From: Siphonodentalium dalli | Lineage: Eukaryota; Mollusca; Scaphopoda; Gadilida; Siphonodentaliidae | Assembly (NCBI GenBank): GCA_032622095.1 | Contig: CP136069.1 | Coordinates: 82,050,958 to 82,114,957 of the forward strand | Reading direction: 5' to 3' | Length of the DNA: 64,000 nucleotides | Shown: positions 22,318 to 33,339 of the stretch, one piece after another | Layout: every line of letters begins with the position of its first letter | How positions within the stretch are numbered: the stretch's first letter is position 1 | Position numbers and translations under genes: made by a program | Notes under the pieces: model-generated | Database searches by the model: none | Told to the model about the DNA's origin: nothing | What the model saw: the letters and a program-made list of their open reading frames with translations, nothing else

Positions 22318-22700
22318 ATGGCTGATGTTTTTCGCGATAAACATGAAAAATATACGTTAGAACAAAAAGATAAATCAGCAGAATTAGCAGACAAATACAA
22401 GAAAGAATATGAAACGAGCTTTGCTGACACAAAGAAGATATGGAATTACAAAAAGAAGAAATTTACGAAACCGCCACCATCAGAGGGATATCTTACAAGA
22501 GCTCTGAGAGAGACTTTCCCATAGTTGAAAACTGTTAAATCTAGTGATGTCAACTTGATAAAAGCTGTTCAAGTTGCCCGACGATCTCATGAGAAATTAC
22601 TTAAGTGAAAGATGGATGCTGATTGTGATGAGGGCCCTACTATAAAGACAAAAAAAAAATTCAATTTTTCTCCAGTGATCTCTGTATGAGAACATACTAA
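22318..22700 (+). pseudogene. coding-like fragment, unrecognised
   Basis: ATG opens a 68-codon lysine- and glutamate-rich frame (MADVFRDKHEKYTLEQK...) whose reading continues in the same frame past stops at about 22522 and 22606, with VNLIKAVQVARRSHEKLLK beyond. Codon-like composition across the stops suggests a decayed gene rather than chance. It lies between a Helitron end and an AATAATAGTAGGGG-type element end, so it may be mobile-element cargo. I do not recognise the protein. Confidence 0.3.
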
Positions 22701-22704
22701 TATG

Positions 22705-22850
22705 AAACTAACCACAATTTTTGACCCATACTTAGTGTTGATTTGCGAAAATTCCCCCCTGTACTATTATTGCGCCCCAGTACTATTATTTATTTTAAAG
22801 GAAATTTCACCCCTGTACTATTATTCCGCCCCTACTATTATTTGGATCCC
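22705..22850 (-). repeat. AATAATAGTAGGGG-type element end
   Basis: On the minus strand GGATCCAAATAATAGTAGGGG is followed by further spaced copies of AATAATAGTA. The same end, GATCCGAATAATAGTAGGGG, occurs at 24408, so this is a diverged member of that family. Confidence 0.5.
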
Positions 22851-23226
22851 GAGAATACTGGTGGAATATGATCTCTATGGGAGTCAGCCAGGGAACGGGA
22901 CTACCCGCCCCCGAGACAACCCGCCCCTCTGCTATTTTCGGGGCGGGTTGTCCCGATAAATAAGGGCGGGTTGTCCAGAAATTGTTAATAGTGATTATGT
23001 TCTTTTATGTTCTTTGATGATATATTATTAAAGATTTTGACCAACAAAACATGTGTTTATTCATTAATTATGTCAATGCGTGGACTGGAGTAAAGTATGA
23101 CACGATGTTTTGACAACAGTTTCTGAATGGCACTTAAGGTAAGTGAAGACTAACAAAAAGGGGTGCTTTCAAAACAAACATTTGATGCAAATGGTTCATT
23201 ATCACAGTGTGTTATCACAACACTTA

Positions 23227-24371
23227 CAGGGCTGGCGATCTCGAAAATCCAGGAGGGCTATTAATAGCCCTCCTAGATATGCCTAGGAGGGCTATAGCCC
23301 TCCTCAACTTTTAAAGTTATGATTTATTTTATCTGAGTTACTATTGCCGTTAGTTTGTCTATTTTTGGTGTTGTATAACTCCATTTAAATTAATTTTCTT
23401 CATGTGGAAACAAAGTGTCCACAGAGTTGTGAATGTCAAAATCCCCCACAGTAATTATGGTATGGTGAATATTTAACTATGTTTTATATGTTGTGATAAT
23501 CTATATGAACCAGAAACAAAATGTAAGAGTGTTTGTACTCAACAATTTGTCAGTCGGTGTCCAACCCATGCAACAGAATTGGGTGAGTTTGTCCACATTA
23601 AAAGCATTCTCCATGAAAGTGTAATTTTACGTAAAATACACAATCAACAACAATAATAAACCAGTATATTTGCACTTGAATATTGACTGCTTTTTCTCTC
23701 AAAGTAATCTATATTCCATTGTCGATCGCAGACTGCTGCTTGCAGCGGTCAAGTAGCTATCTATAGATTTACTGGGTGTTTGCAATTGAGGACATAGAAA
23801 ATAGTTTCTGAACTTTAATAATTGAATAACAGTGTAAACTAGAATATGTGGATACATTTAGCTAATTATATTAAAATATAGTCAATCGAAGCGATAAAAG
23901 ACGGCTGCAAGCTAAATACAATTTTCAGTGATAGGAACCGGAAACGGAACGAAAGGTTGAACTTAATTGGGACAGTGACATTTGGTTCTCACTATCCACA
24001 AACATGTGTCATTTTATCCAGTGAAATATATTGTAAGCTCAATCTTATGAAGAGAATTTATTTATTTTGGTCATAAAATGTGTGAGAATCGATCAAAAGA
24101 TCAGATTTACGAAACAGTTCGTTCCGGAATTTACTGATTCCGCTATAATTCCCATTTGACATTACCGTCAGGTCACGCATGCGCACAGTCCCCACACTGT
24201 ACAATATAATTACGATTTCGATGCAGTATTTTACTCATTAAACACAATAAAATAACTAAATAATAAATGTCCTATCGTAGATGAGGCGGGCTATAAAAAG
24301 CCCGCCTTGGAAAATTCTAGGCGGGCTATAGGCGGGCAGCCCGCCAGCCCGCCTTGAGATTTCCAGGCCTG
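23227..24371. mobile_element. hAT-like element nested in the 2.7-kb element (1145 bp)
   Basis: Ends CAGGGCTGGCGATCTC and, inverted, CAGGCCTGGAAATCTC. The hexamer CACTTA flanks it on both sides (23221-23226, 24372-24377). Subterminal AGGAGGGCTAT...ATAGCCCTCCT and GGCGGGCT...AGCCCGCC inverted blocks sit at each end. Internally about 900 bp with no legible coding frame. Confidence 0.65.
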
Positions 24372-24394
24372 CACTTAGTATATTAAATCTAGAG

Positions 24395-25228
24395 TACTCT
24401 AGTGATCCGAATAATAGTAGGGGTCGGAATAATAGTAGGGGGTGGAAAATTTGCCAAATTTTAATAATAGTAGGGGTCGAAATAATAGTAGGGGGTGGAA
24501 ATGTCAATGAAAAAGGAGATCATTGAAGAACACTGATTTAATTATCAAACAAAAACTTATAATAAACACTCCTCGACCCAGCACGGACAACGTCTGGTTC
24601 TTGCAGAACCTTTTCAATGTCATTGATTTGAACGGAGAACACTGCGTCAACACTTTTATACAAATTTTCAGTTCCAGCACAAGGCTCGAAAAATCTAACA
24701 CTCAGGGGATCCTGAGCGGTAACACATGCTATTAATTTTCTTTGGTCGGAATCGGTCCACCAACTACTCAATTGTGTACTAATTAAAGAAACTTTCAAAC
24801 GTGAGCCCCAGACGTTGATTAACTTCTTAATTAATAACGCGTCAATTGTAAAAAAACACAGACATAACGCGTTGTCACCTTTGTTCGCCTCACTGAACGA
24901 TAAACAATACCCGCAGAGGGGGGTCTGTCTATTGCAATAGGGTCGCACGAATTGCAAAATAGCGACACGTGCGAGGATGGAGTTACTTCCCATGGATCAA
25001 ATCATTGATTATATTGCGATGCCAGATGGTTGCGCGAATTCTTTGAACGTATTCCGTTTCATGCATGCCATTTGATTAAAAACTACGAATACTAGTAATG
25101 CGATCATTCATGGAGTATGGGTGATCAAAATTAAATAATCGTAGGGGCTTGAATAAGAATCGTAGTGGGTGGATTTTTTCTCCAAAATTAACAATCGTAC
25201 GGGTACGGTTATTCGGATCACTAGAGTA
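24395..25228. mobile_element. TACTCTAGTGATCCGAATAA-ended element
   Basis: TACTCTAGTGATCCGAATAA is found at 24395 and inverted at 25228. Next to each end lie spaced AATAATAGTAGGGG or AATCGTAGGGG motifs facing inward. No target duplication is resolved. Contains one 151-codon open frame. Confidence 0.55.
24538..24993 (-). CDS. hypothetical 151-residue frame in a repeat
   Basis: Open frame from ATG at 24993. It contains several cysteines in the first third (CNRQTPLCGYCLSF) and GTENLYKSVDAVF later. I recognise no domain. It fills most of the 24395-25228 element, so it may be that element's remnant coding capacity, or chance. Confidence 0.25.
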   Translation of the reverse strand: MGSNSILARVAILQFVRPYCNRQTPLCGYCLSFSEANKGDNALCLCFFTIDALLIKKLINVWGSRLKVSLISTQLSSWWTDSDQRKLIACVTAQDPLSVRFFEPCAGTENLYKSVDAVFSVQINDIEKVLQEPDVVRAGSRSVYYKFLFDN

Positions 25229-25590
25229 GGCCCCTATGGGTTATCTTCATTCTGCAAGCATGTTTAGCATATATACTTTATTCCGTTTTTAAATTTCGTT
25301 CATTAAACTTCGTAATAAATAAACATATTATCGTTGATGCATTTTTGTGTTCATAAGTTATATTATATTACATGTGTATTTATTGTTACAACCGTGTTGT
25401 TACATCAAATAAAAATCTATAAAGAACAACCCAGTTTCATTAAACAAACATCTCATAATCCCCTCACACCTCCTAATTAGCCACTAATTACCGCTAATTA
25501 ATTTTAGGGGGCGGGTTGTCCGGGGCGGGTTGTCTGGAGTGCAAGGGGGCGGGTTGTCTCGGGGGCGGGTAGTCACGGACCCGTCAGCCA

Positions 25591-25625
25591 GGGCAGAGGA
25601 GAGATTCATGGCATGATCTATACAT
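25591..25625. repeat. right remnant of a GATCATGCCATGAAT-family repeat
   Basis: GAGAGATTCATGGCATGATC continues the repeat that was split by the 22891-25582 insertion. From 25626 to the LINE tail near 26265 I recognise nothing; overlapping 65-76 codon frames there look fortuitous. Confidence 0.55.
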
Positions 25626-28600
25626 GGGTCAGCCATTAACGTCTGTACCCAATCCGACAGATCGCCATGTTTTTCCCAGTACCATCCCCGGCCATGGTAC
25701 TAATACAATCGGTGGAGAACAATGAAGTTAGAGTTCGACCCCTCGGCCATTGAACTCCGAGTCCAACGAAATTAGGAAATGTGATTTTAAAACAAGCAGT
25801 ATCTCCATACGCCAGCAAAGGACAAAGTAACATCTTAGATATATATATGCATAAACAATGTTTCTATATGAATCAGTAAACAAATTGTATTGCTTGTACT
25901 TTTTCTTTGTTTTCTTTGGATTCGAGTCGCAACTTGCAAGATAATTCTTCGGGTGCACTCGATTAGATTAACCAGGAACTGGTGTGTACTCGATTTCGGT
26001 TCTGATACGCCCCATGCTGAATTCATAATTGTGCTTTCCCAGCGCATGATTTAAATTAAAGTAACACCGTAAAACACTTCACTGGATTGTTTAGTTTGAT
26101 CTATTTACAAATTGACATAGTTAAGGAATATCCTGTATTTCATCGTTGTATCAATTAGGATTGGATGTAGAAAATGATACTGTAAGTAGTTAGGACATCA
26201 ATATTTGAAAAGTGCAAACTGTGTTATCAAGTTATCAGATTCATAAATGATTGATGATCAGAGTGTCTGTATCTGTATGTAGTTCGGTGTAGTAGCCTTG
26301 ATTTGGCTGTAGGTCAACGTTGGACGACTTAATTTGCTGTTAATGTTGGTATCGATGTTGTAGTGAATCACATGCGCTGTCCGTATCCTCCAGGTGGTTC
26401 CATTCGATGATTGTTTTCACAAAGAATGAGTTCTTATATTGAGCTGTATTTGTCCTTATTATTTCGTAGGAAAGCGAGTTAGTACACTCGTGCGACTCAA
26501 TAATGTTTGTTGTTTCAAATCCTGGGAATTTTTTGGCAGTTATTTTTCGTTTGTCCTTGCTCCTTGGTGTTAATAGGTCATGTGTATGTATAGCCGGAAC
26601 CAACCCCTCTACTATCTTCCTAAACAGTGTCATCCTTTTCACTTCTCTTCTTATCTTCATTGGTGTCAGTCCTTCTATTTCCATCATTTCGGTAACTGCA
26701 CCCTTTTCTCTGTTCTTGTAATTGCTGGTGATGAATCTTGCAGCTTTTTTCTGTACTCTTTCGATGTTGTCTATGTCCTTCTGCAAGTATGGATCCCATA
26801 TTTCTGCCCCGTATTCGAGTGTGGATCTTACCATGGACTCGTAAGCCAGCTTCTTGTGTTTTTTATCGGCTTTGCTGATGTTTCTTTTAAGGAATCCCAG
26901 GGTGCAGTTGGCTCTTTTGACAATTTTATTTATATGGGATGACCAGGTTAGATTGTTGGTAAAAGTCAGTCCTAGATATGGTGTTTCATCTACTGACTGA
27001 AGGATGTGATTGTCTAGCTGGTACACGTGGGTTGATTTGCCCTTTGTAGACATGATGTAGCATTTTTTTTTGCGTTGAAGCGCATCCCCCATTGGTCAGC
27101 CCATATTTCTAGCGAGGAGAGGTCTTTCTGTAGTGCATGGTGGTCTGACTGGTCTCTGATTTCTCTATAGATGAGGCAATCGTCTGCGAATAATTTGACC
27201 TCTGAGGTTACGGCTTTCGGTAGGTCGTTCACATGGCAAAGGAATAGTAATGGTCCCAGTATTGTTCCCCGTGGTACTCCGGACTCCACTGGTACGTTTT
27301 GTGACGCTTCTCCTTCGAGTACCACTCTCATCTCTCTTTTTGTGAGGAAATTTTCCAGCCATTTGTGTGTTGTGCCATTTATGCCATAGTTCTGCAGCTT
27401 GTATAGGAGGCCCTTGTGTGGCACTGTATCGACGGCCTTTGAGAAGTCAAGGATGGCTATATCTGTTTGTTTGTTTTTGTCCAGGTTTTGTAGGAGATCC
27501 TCTGTGACATTGACTAGCTGTGTGACGCATGAGTGGCCAGATCTGAAACCGTGGTTTTTGTCGGTCAGTATTTTGTGTTCATCCAGTTGGTCTCTGATGT
27601 GCCTGCAGATGATGTGTTCTAGAATTTTGCAGGGTACTGATGTGAGTGAGACAGGGCGGTAGTTCTCTGGGTTGTGCACGTCACCTTTTTTGTAGATGGG
27701 AGATATATTTGCACTGCGCCAGTCAGTTCGGAGTTCTCATGTGTCCAGTGATAGCTGGAAGATGGCTGTTAGAGCAGGAGCTATGTGGTTAGCGCAAATC
27801 TTGAGAACTTGGTTTGGTATTCCGTCTGAGCCTGGGGCTTTAGATGTTTTTATATCTTTTAGGAGTTTGTATACACCTTCCTCTTTGATGTTGATATCTG
27901 CAATGTCTGGTATACTGCTTGATGGTTTTGCAGTGGGTCTATTCTTTAGATCTTTGGTGAATACTGATTGAAACTGTTTATTCAATAATGCTGCTTTCTC
28001 TGCGCTGTTGTCCGTGAGTGTGGTACCCTTTTTGAGAGGTGGTATCCCAGTGGTGTCTCTCTTCTTGGACTTCAAGAATTTCCAGAATGATTTGCTGTTC
28101 TTTTTCTCCGAGCTTTCTTTGATGATCTCTTGTATGTGTGATCGTTCTGCCTTCCTCATTTCATTCCTGCACATCTTTTGGAAATCTTTGTATTTATCCC
28201 ATTTCATTGATGTCTTCGCTTTCCGATAGAGTTTCCCTTTCCTCCTAAGCATGCGTGATAGTTTCCTGTTTATCCATGGGAGTTGTTCTCTTCTTCTACT
28301 TGAGGCTGTTGGTACCCTTTTGTCTATGATTTCCTTTATTTCGTATCGGAAGTATTTCCATATCGATTCCACCGATTCCTTTTTTGTATCCGCTCTAGTT
28401 GTGACCTCTTTGGTGACATTTTCTACGTCTTCACTAATTATAGTCCAGTTTGCCTTGCTGAATACGTAGTTTTTCTTCTTCTTCCTATTGTGGTTCTTGG
28501 GTCTCGGGTAACAATCTGTTACTATCATGGCATGGTCTGATATCCCAGGTACTGTAATGGAGTTCTTCATTATCGAAGGGTTGTTTGTCAGTACTAGGTC

Positions 28601-29403
28601 CAATATGTTGTTTTCCCTAGTTGGCTCTTCATTCATCTGTGATAGACCATGCCTGATGCATACATCTAGCAGAGCTGTTATACCTCTCTGTCTTGAGCTT
28701 CTTCTTTGACTGTCATCTTCTCCCAGTCTATATCTGGGCAGTTGAAGTCTCCACCAATGATGTAGTTGTGGTCTCTTTTAGCTGCCAGTTTCTTGACTGA
28801 TTTGTCGAGGCTCTTTACTACTTCAAGTTTCCTATGGGGCATGTAAAAACTGGCAACGTAGATGTCTTTGTTACCGGTGAGTGATATCTTTGCCCATTCA
28901 ATTTCACAGTCGGTGATGAATTCTGTTTGTTCTGTGATAATTATGTTTTCATGACATGCAATGAATACGCCGCCCCCGACTGATCCTCTATCATTTCTCA
29001 AGGCTTGGTATGATGGTGGGAATACTTCGGTTGATAGGATCGCGTCTTGTGTTGGAGGTTGCCCTGGTCTTATTCCTTTCAGCCAAGATTCAGTTCCTAG
29101 TATGATGTCGGGTTTGATGTAGTGAACTGCTACCTCCAATTCTGCTTTATTTTTAGGTAGACTTCTGCAGTTGACAGTGAGTATTCTGATATTTTCCTTA
29201 TTTGGGGTGTCAAATGTTTTGTTGTTTGAGTCTCTCCTTGATGAGGCATTATCTATTGTGGCCGTTGGGCTGCTGTTGTGGGTCGGGTCAAATGTGGTGT
29301 TGATGCTATCTATAGTTGAGTCCAATAGGTTTAAAGATTCAAATCTGTTAGATGTCTGCACCTCGTAACTGTGGAAGGTAAAGCTGTCCATATTTAGGCT
29401 GTC

Positions 29404-29559
29404 GCATCTGTAACACTTCCATTCAAGGCTTTTATGTTGTTCGTAGTCTTGGAAGTCGTTTGTATTCATGCTGATACAGCTTTTGTGGTTCCAGATTCCA
29501 CATCCATCGCAGCAGATGCCTTTGTCCGTCCATGATACGCCGTCTTGACATATTGCGCA
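29404..29559 (-). other. PHD finger of LINE ORF2
   Basis: Cys and His ligands in C4HC3 order: CAIC, CDGC, HKSC (the His in WNHKSC) and CYRC, with the usual Trp before the last pair (LEWKC). PHD fingers read histone tails in cellular proteins and are known in CR1-type LINE proteins. Confidence 0.8.
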
Positions 29560-29601
29560 AGGGTAGATGGATACTTGCTTTTTGATGGTCGCTTTTTTCT
29601 T

Positions 29602-29628
29602 CGGTCCTGGATGTGTTTCTATATCACC
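29602..29628 (-). other. 2A-like ribosome-skipping motif, GDIETHPGP
   Basis: Matches the D-[VI]-E-x-N-P-G-P consensus of 2A sequences except that His replaces the Asn before PGP. It sits immediately upstream of the PHD finger at the start of ORF2, where 2A-like sequences are known in several invertebrate non-LTR retrotransposons. The Asn to His change would be expected to weaken or abolish skipping. Confidence 0.6.
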
Positions 29629-30199
29629 GGCTCTGATTAGTATCATCTCTGATGTTTCTTTCTTTATCATGAACGTGGGTATTTCTGGGTGAGATGTGGG
29701 TCTAGCGTGGTGCATTCCACACAACCCAAGTGTTTCCGGGTGCTTCATTTTTTGGCCCGTATCTGTTCTAGATGTTTTGTTGGGTATAGCGTAGTTCAAG
29801 CTACACAACCCCTGATCCTCTTGTAGTTTGATTCTTCTGTAGCCCTCCTGTTGGTCTTGGACCATACCATGCACTACGAGTTGATCAGGTTTAGCGTAGT
29901 TCAGCCCAGGGTTGGGTCAATTACATTGCAATGTAATTAATTACAATTACATTGAAATATGTCAATTACAATTACATTGGAAATACAATGTAATTAATTA
30001 CAATTACATTGATTCAATTACAATTACAATTACTTTTGGTTAATGAAAATCGGGAAGAGCTTCAAGGAGGAAAGTCATTTGTGTTTGATAAACTTTATTG
30101 ATATACATAAAATATAAAAGCAAATTAATGTAACACAGTGAAACAATGTAAACAAAACAATAAAACAACAACTACATGTAGAGCACAAATTGTTCATTT

Positions 30200-30390
30200 G
30201 ATGTGGTGGTTACAAATGACCATCATCATTCTTTCGAATGTGTCATCTGTCATTCGACACCTGTCATGTCTGGATATTTTGCCTGCACTACTAAAGAGCC
30301 GCTCAACGGGTGCTGATGAGGCAGGGACACAGAGGTGCTTTGTAGCTAGTAGGCTTAACCCAGGAAAGTTTGTACAATTAAGTCGCCAGT
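30200..30390 (-). pseudogene. hAT C-terminal dimerisation domain remnant
   Basis: Minus-strand translation gives LLATKHLCVPASSAPVERLF followed by SSAGKISRHDRCRMTDDTF, the signature hAT C-terminal block (P-x-S-S-A-x-x-E-R-x-F-S-x-A-G). It lies about 600 bp after the BED finger where an intact transposase would need about 1.5 kb, showing an internal deletion. Confidence 0.85.
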
Positions 30391-30984
30391 ATGAAGAGGG
30401 CGCTCATATTGATCCCTATGTTTCCGCTGAAACAAAAATAATTAACATTAAGATACATCATTATGTATAATTTGCCTACATACTAATAGCAGGGATTGAA
30501 ACAATCAAGCCAGCTAGGGTTGTAAATCACACACAATGACATAATCAGGATTATGAAGTAAAACAGGCCACCGGTGCGCCTAATGCTGCCTTTGTTAGGG
30601 GATTAACGCATTGATAAAATACTGCAGTGGAGTCATATAATTAGGACAGCAACACAGATTAAGTGCACAACAATGACCAGATATGGAGGTGAATACAGTT
30701 AAGCTCAAAACAAATAGATTAAATTAGGTTTTGTTATGAAGACAAAATGCATTTATTATTAATGTTATAAAACAATTATTGTTTTAAAATGAATGTATTA
30801 CTTTTAAAGATATATTCCGGGAATGTTCAGAAACAACAATAATGTTTATTTATTTTATTTTTTTTTAAATCCAATACATGTACTTGTATTAATTATGTAC
30901 ATATTGTCATGATGATATACACATTATTGTAGGTGTATTAAAACATATACATATGATAATAACAATAACATATATAAATAATAT

Positions 30985-31179
30985 AAAATAAAATTCAACA
31001 TGACTTATCTTTAGATGTGTGATGAAATTTGAAGTTGCTTTTGCTGAACCCGAAATCAGTGTTGGACAATGTTTACATGTAGCTTTGAATTTGTCAGAAA
31101 TATCATTGGGCAAGGTAAAATGTTGCCTCGTGAATGAAAAACTTTGAGAAGGCATCGCTAATGACTCTAATAGAGGCAA
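30985..31179 (-). pseudogene. BED zinc-finger remnant of hAT transposase
   Basis: Residues about 25-60 of the frame read FKATCKHC...SNFITHLKISH, the C-x2-C...H-x4/5-H pattern of a BED finger. The frame runs on into AT-rich sequence and is lost, so only the DNA-binding N-terminus remains. Confidence 0.7.
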
Positions 31180-31839
31180 AGAGATAATGATTGCTTGATA
31201 GTTAGTGATGCAGTTATATACAAACTTGTAACAACAAATGATGAGACCATCTCATTATGGGGGGGGGGCTACATGAAAGAGTAATCACTGTATTCACTGA
31301 GCGGTCGTCATCTTTGAAGTATAGTATTGAGCTATGACAACAACCCAATATTCATGGTGACAGGTCACCACCAATGGTGCACTATCAAAACATTGTTCAT
31401 ATTAATTCTATTGTGACCCACAACTTGTGAGTTGTTTTAAATCTTCTATAGTGAGAGGGTTTCATGACTCCATCTTTGAAGTTTTAATTTAGAACATGTA
31501 TCCATGAAACTACTAACATAGAAGGAAAATATGAGGATAATGACCCCATGTGTATAGCACTAGTCAAGTAAGTTAGTAACCAAGTGTTTTAACTGATACT
31601 ATTAACATATCATAGTCATGTTACAATTCAGATACAAATGCTGATGTGTTAACTTGTTATATTGGTCTGTATTTTTGGAATGTAATTGAAATTACACCCC
31701 TTTTCTCAATGTAATTAATTACATTCAATTACATGTAATTGAAAAACCCTTCAATTACAAATTACATCCAATTACTTTGGAAAATGTAATTAATTACATT
31801 CAATTACAATTACAAATTACAATTACCCCAACCCTGGTT

Positions 31840-31990
31840 CAGCCCACACAACCCTCTTCAGGTTATACTGTTTGGCTCCTGTGCTTTCTGATGTGCTTCC
31901 TGATGTTGATTCATATTATCTGGTTTGGGTATAGCGTAGTTCAACCTACACAACCCCGGTGTGTTATAATTTTTCTGGACATTATTACGC
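31840..31990 (-). repeat. LINE inter-ORF tandem repeats
   Basis: GGTTGTGTGGGCTGAACTAC-like units occur at about 29710, 29790, 29895/31837, 31935 and 34255. Where open they translate as GLCGMNHAIP-type phrases. They lie between ORF1 and ORF2 and count as a low-copy VNTR of this LINE. Confidence 0.6.
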
Positions 31991-32099
31991 CACACCGTGG
32001 TGTTGCTTGGTACGCAGATTTTCATATTCTGTGGTCGATCGATAATCCACTGGGCGACTGTATTATTATGTTTATTTCGTACTGAGTATAAATCGTACC

Positions 32100-32160
32100 G
32101 ATAGAGTCACGATAGTACAACAAAGATTAGCACATGTGTTTACGTCACCGGTGTACTTGT
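32100..32160. other. boundary zone of a second insertion block in the LINE
   Basis: Between about 31990 and 34080 the sequence is not LINE-like and is built of two repeat families. The exact insertion borders could not be read. Confidence 0.35.
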
Positions 32161-32179
32161 GGGGGCATGTTTCTATTAT

Positions 32180-32960
32180 GAAGATTCGCTATCCCGAAGG
32201 TCCGCTATTCCGAAGGTTCTCTATTCCGAAGGTTTTTGTTATTTTTAGGTTAATTCTATATTCTAAAGTATTGAGACTAATTTGAGAGGGTTCATTATCA
32301 CAAAGATTCTTTTTACGGAGTGTGCGCTCACATCCGAACTGATCCTGCGCGCATACCGATACAGATACAGGAGGAAATAACTTAACTTAGAACATTAAAT
32401 GTGATTTTGTTTTGTTTTCGCGGGTTTTCTTGAGATTTAATGTCATTACGTGGGCCCATACTTTTGAATTCTTGGCATATAATATGAATGTTGTGGTATA
32501 TTGTGGACCCTCCCGCATTGGGACATGACACAGGTACAGTTGACTTAAGTGATGTTCTGTGTGGGCTCCAATTTGGAGTTCAATATTTTAAGGGCCAAAT
32601 TAGGATTTTATGGGCCCATACCTTTGAACTCTGGGCATATAATATGAATATTGTGGGCATATCTCTATTCCGAAGGTTCACTATCCAGAATGTCACCTAT
32701 TCCGAAATTTCTCTGAATGTTCGCTATTCCGAAGGTTCACCAATCAGATGGTTCGTTATTCCGAAGGTTCTGTATTCCGAAGGTTTTTGTTATTTTAAGG
32801 TTAATTCTATATTCTAAAGTATTGGGAGGGTTCATTATCACGAAGATTCTTTTTATGAAGGAAATAACTTAAAACATTAAATGTGATTTTGTTTTGTTTT
32901 CGCGGGTTTTCTTGAGTTTAATGTCATTACGTATGACTTTATTTCTCATTAAATATTCAC
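32180..32960. repeat. TATTCCGAAGGTT minisatellite in a larger direct duplication
   Basis: Irregularly spaced GCTATTCCGAAGGTTC units form two clusters (about 32185-32240 and 32660-32790). Each cluster is followed by the same 180-bp tail (TTTTTGTTATTTTAAGGTTA ... TTGTTTTCGCGGGTTTTCTT), so the block is duplicated with an offset of about 550 bp. Confidence 0.7.
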
Positions 32961-33339
32961 GCCAAGCAGCCCACACAATTGCTATGTTTCCATGCGATTT
33001 AATGTCATTACGTGTGACCTAATATCTCAATAATCTGAGGCAAGAGTACGCCTGCTAAAGGCGAATTATAACAGTGGGGCTATAACGCTCAATGAATACT
33101 GGGAACTATAACAAACTGCGCAGCAGAATATCGCTGATTAAACGAGTATGAGATGAGCCTAACTGCAATTGTGACTTTGTTTAAAGGCTCACTTAATTTT
33201 CGAGTCATTCATTTGTGTTATAGTATATACGGTTTTAATAACAATTTATGCCATAAAATTTGAATAAATTACTATAATTCATCACCATTTGAAACGCAGA
33301 ATCCTTCTATCTCCTAGTTTGAAACACCTTTAAAATACC

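Larger units (their letters stand above)
22891..25582. mobile_element. 2.7-kb TIR element with GACTACCCGCCCCCGAGACA ends
   Basis: About 37-bp inverted ends with three mismatches share GACTACCCGCCCCCGAGACA. The 8-bp target GTCAGCCA is duplicated at 22883-22890 and 25583-25590. It landed in an older GATCATGCCATGAAT-family repeat, pieces of which flank it on both sides. An 8-bp duplication fits hAT, P or Merlin groups; no transposase decides. Two further elements are nested inside. Confidence 0.8.
26340..29874 (-). pseudogene. LINE ORF2: 2A-like motif, PHD finger, endonuclease, reverse transcriptase
   Basis: From N to C: GDIETHPGP, PHD finger (CAIC...CDGC...HKSC...CYRC), endonuclease blocks (ILTVNCRSL, TESWLKG, IIGGDFNCPDIDW, ISDHAMI), linker, then RT (GFRSGHSCV, ILDFSKAVDTVPH, GVPRGTILGPLLF, KLFADDCL) and the CR1-type C-terminus (YLGLTFTNNLTWSSHI, EYGAEIWDPY). 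Breaks: a frameshift near 28680 between GGDFN and the SDH block, an in-frame TGA near 27735, and an indel in an A9 run near 27065 just after FADD. The catalytic RT and EN residues themselves look intact. Confidence 0.85.
29907..31836 (-). mobile_element. internally deleted hAT element in the LINE (1930 bp)
   Basis: Ends CAGGGTTGGG...CCCAACCCTG, with a perfect 8-bp target duplication GTTCAGCC at 29899-29906 and 31837-31844. Long subterminal runs of TGTAATTAATTACAATTACA-like sequence lie at both ends. Both termini of a ZBED-like transposase survive on the minus strand while the catalytic middle is gone. The target was one unit of the LINE's own inter-ORF repeat. Confidence 0.92.

Noticed and set aside
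26503-29368. Plus-strand frames of 60-120 codons across the LINE
   Set aside because: They are antisense shadows of ORF2 (RT and endonuclease), with no independent motifs.
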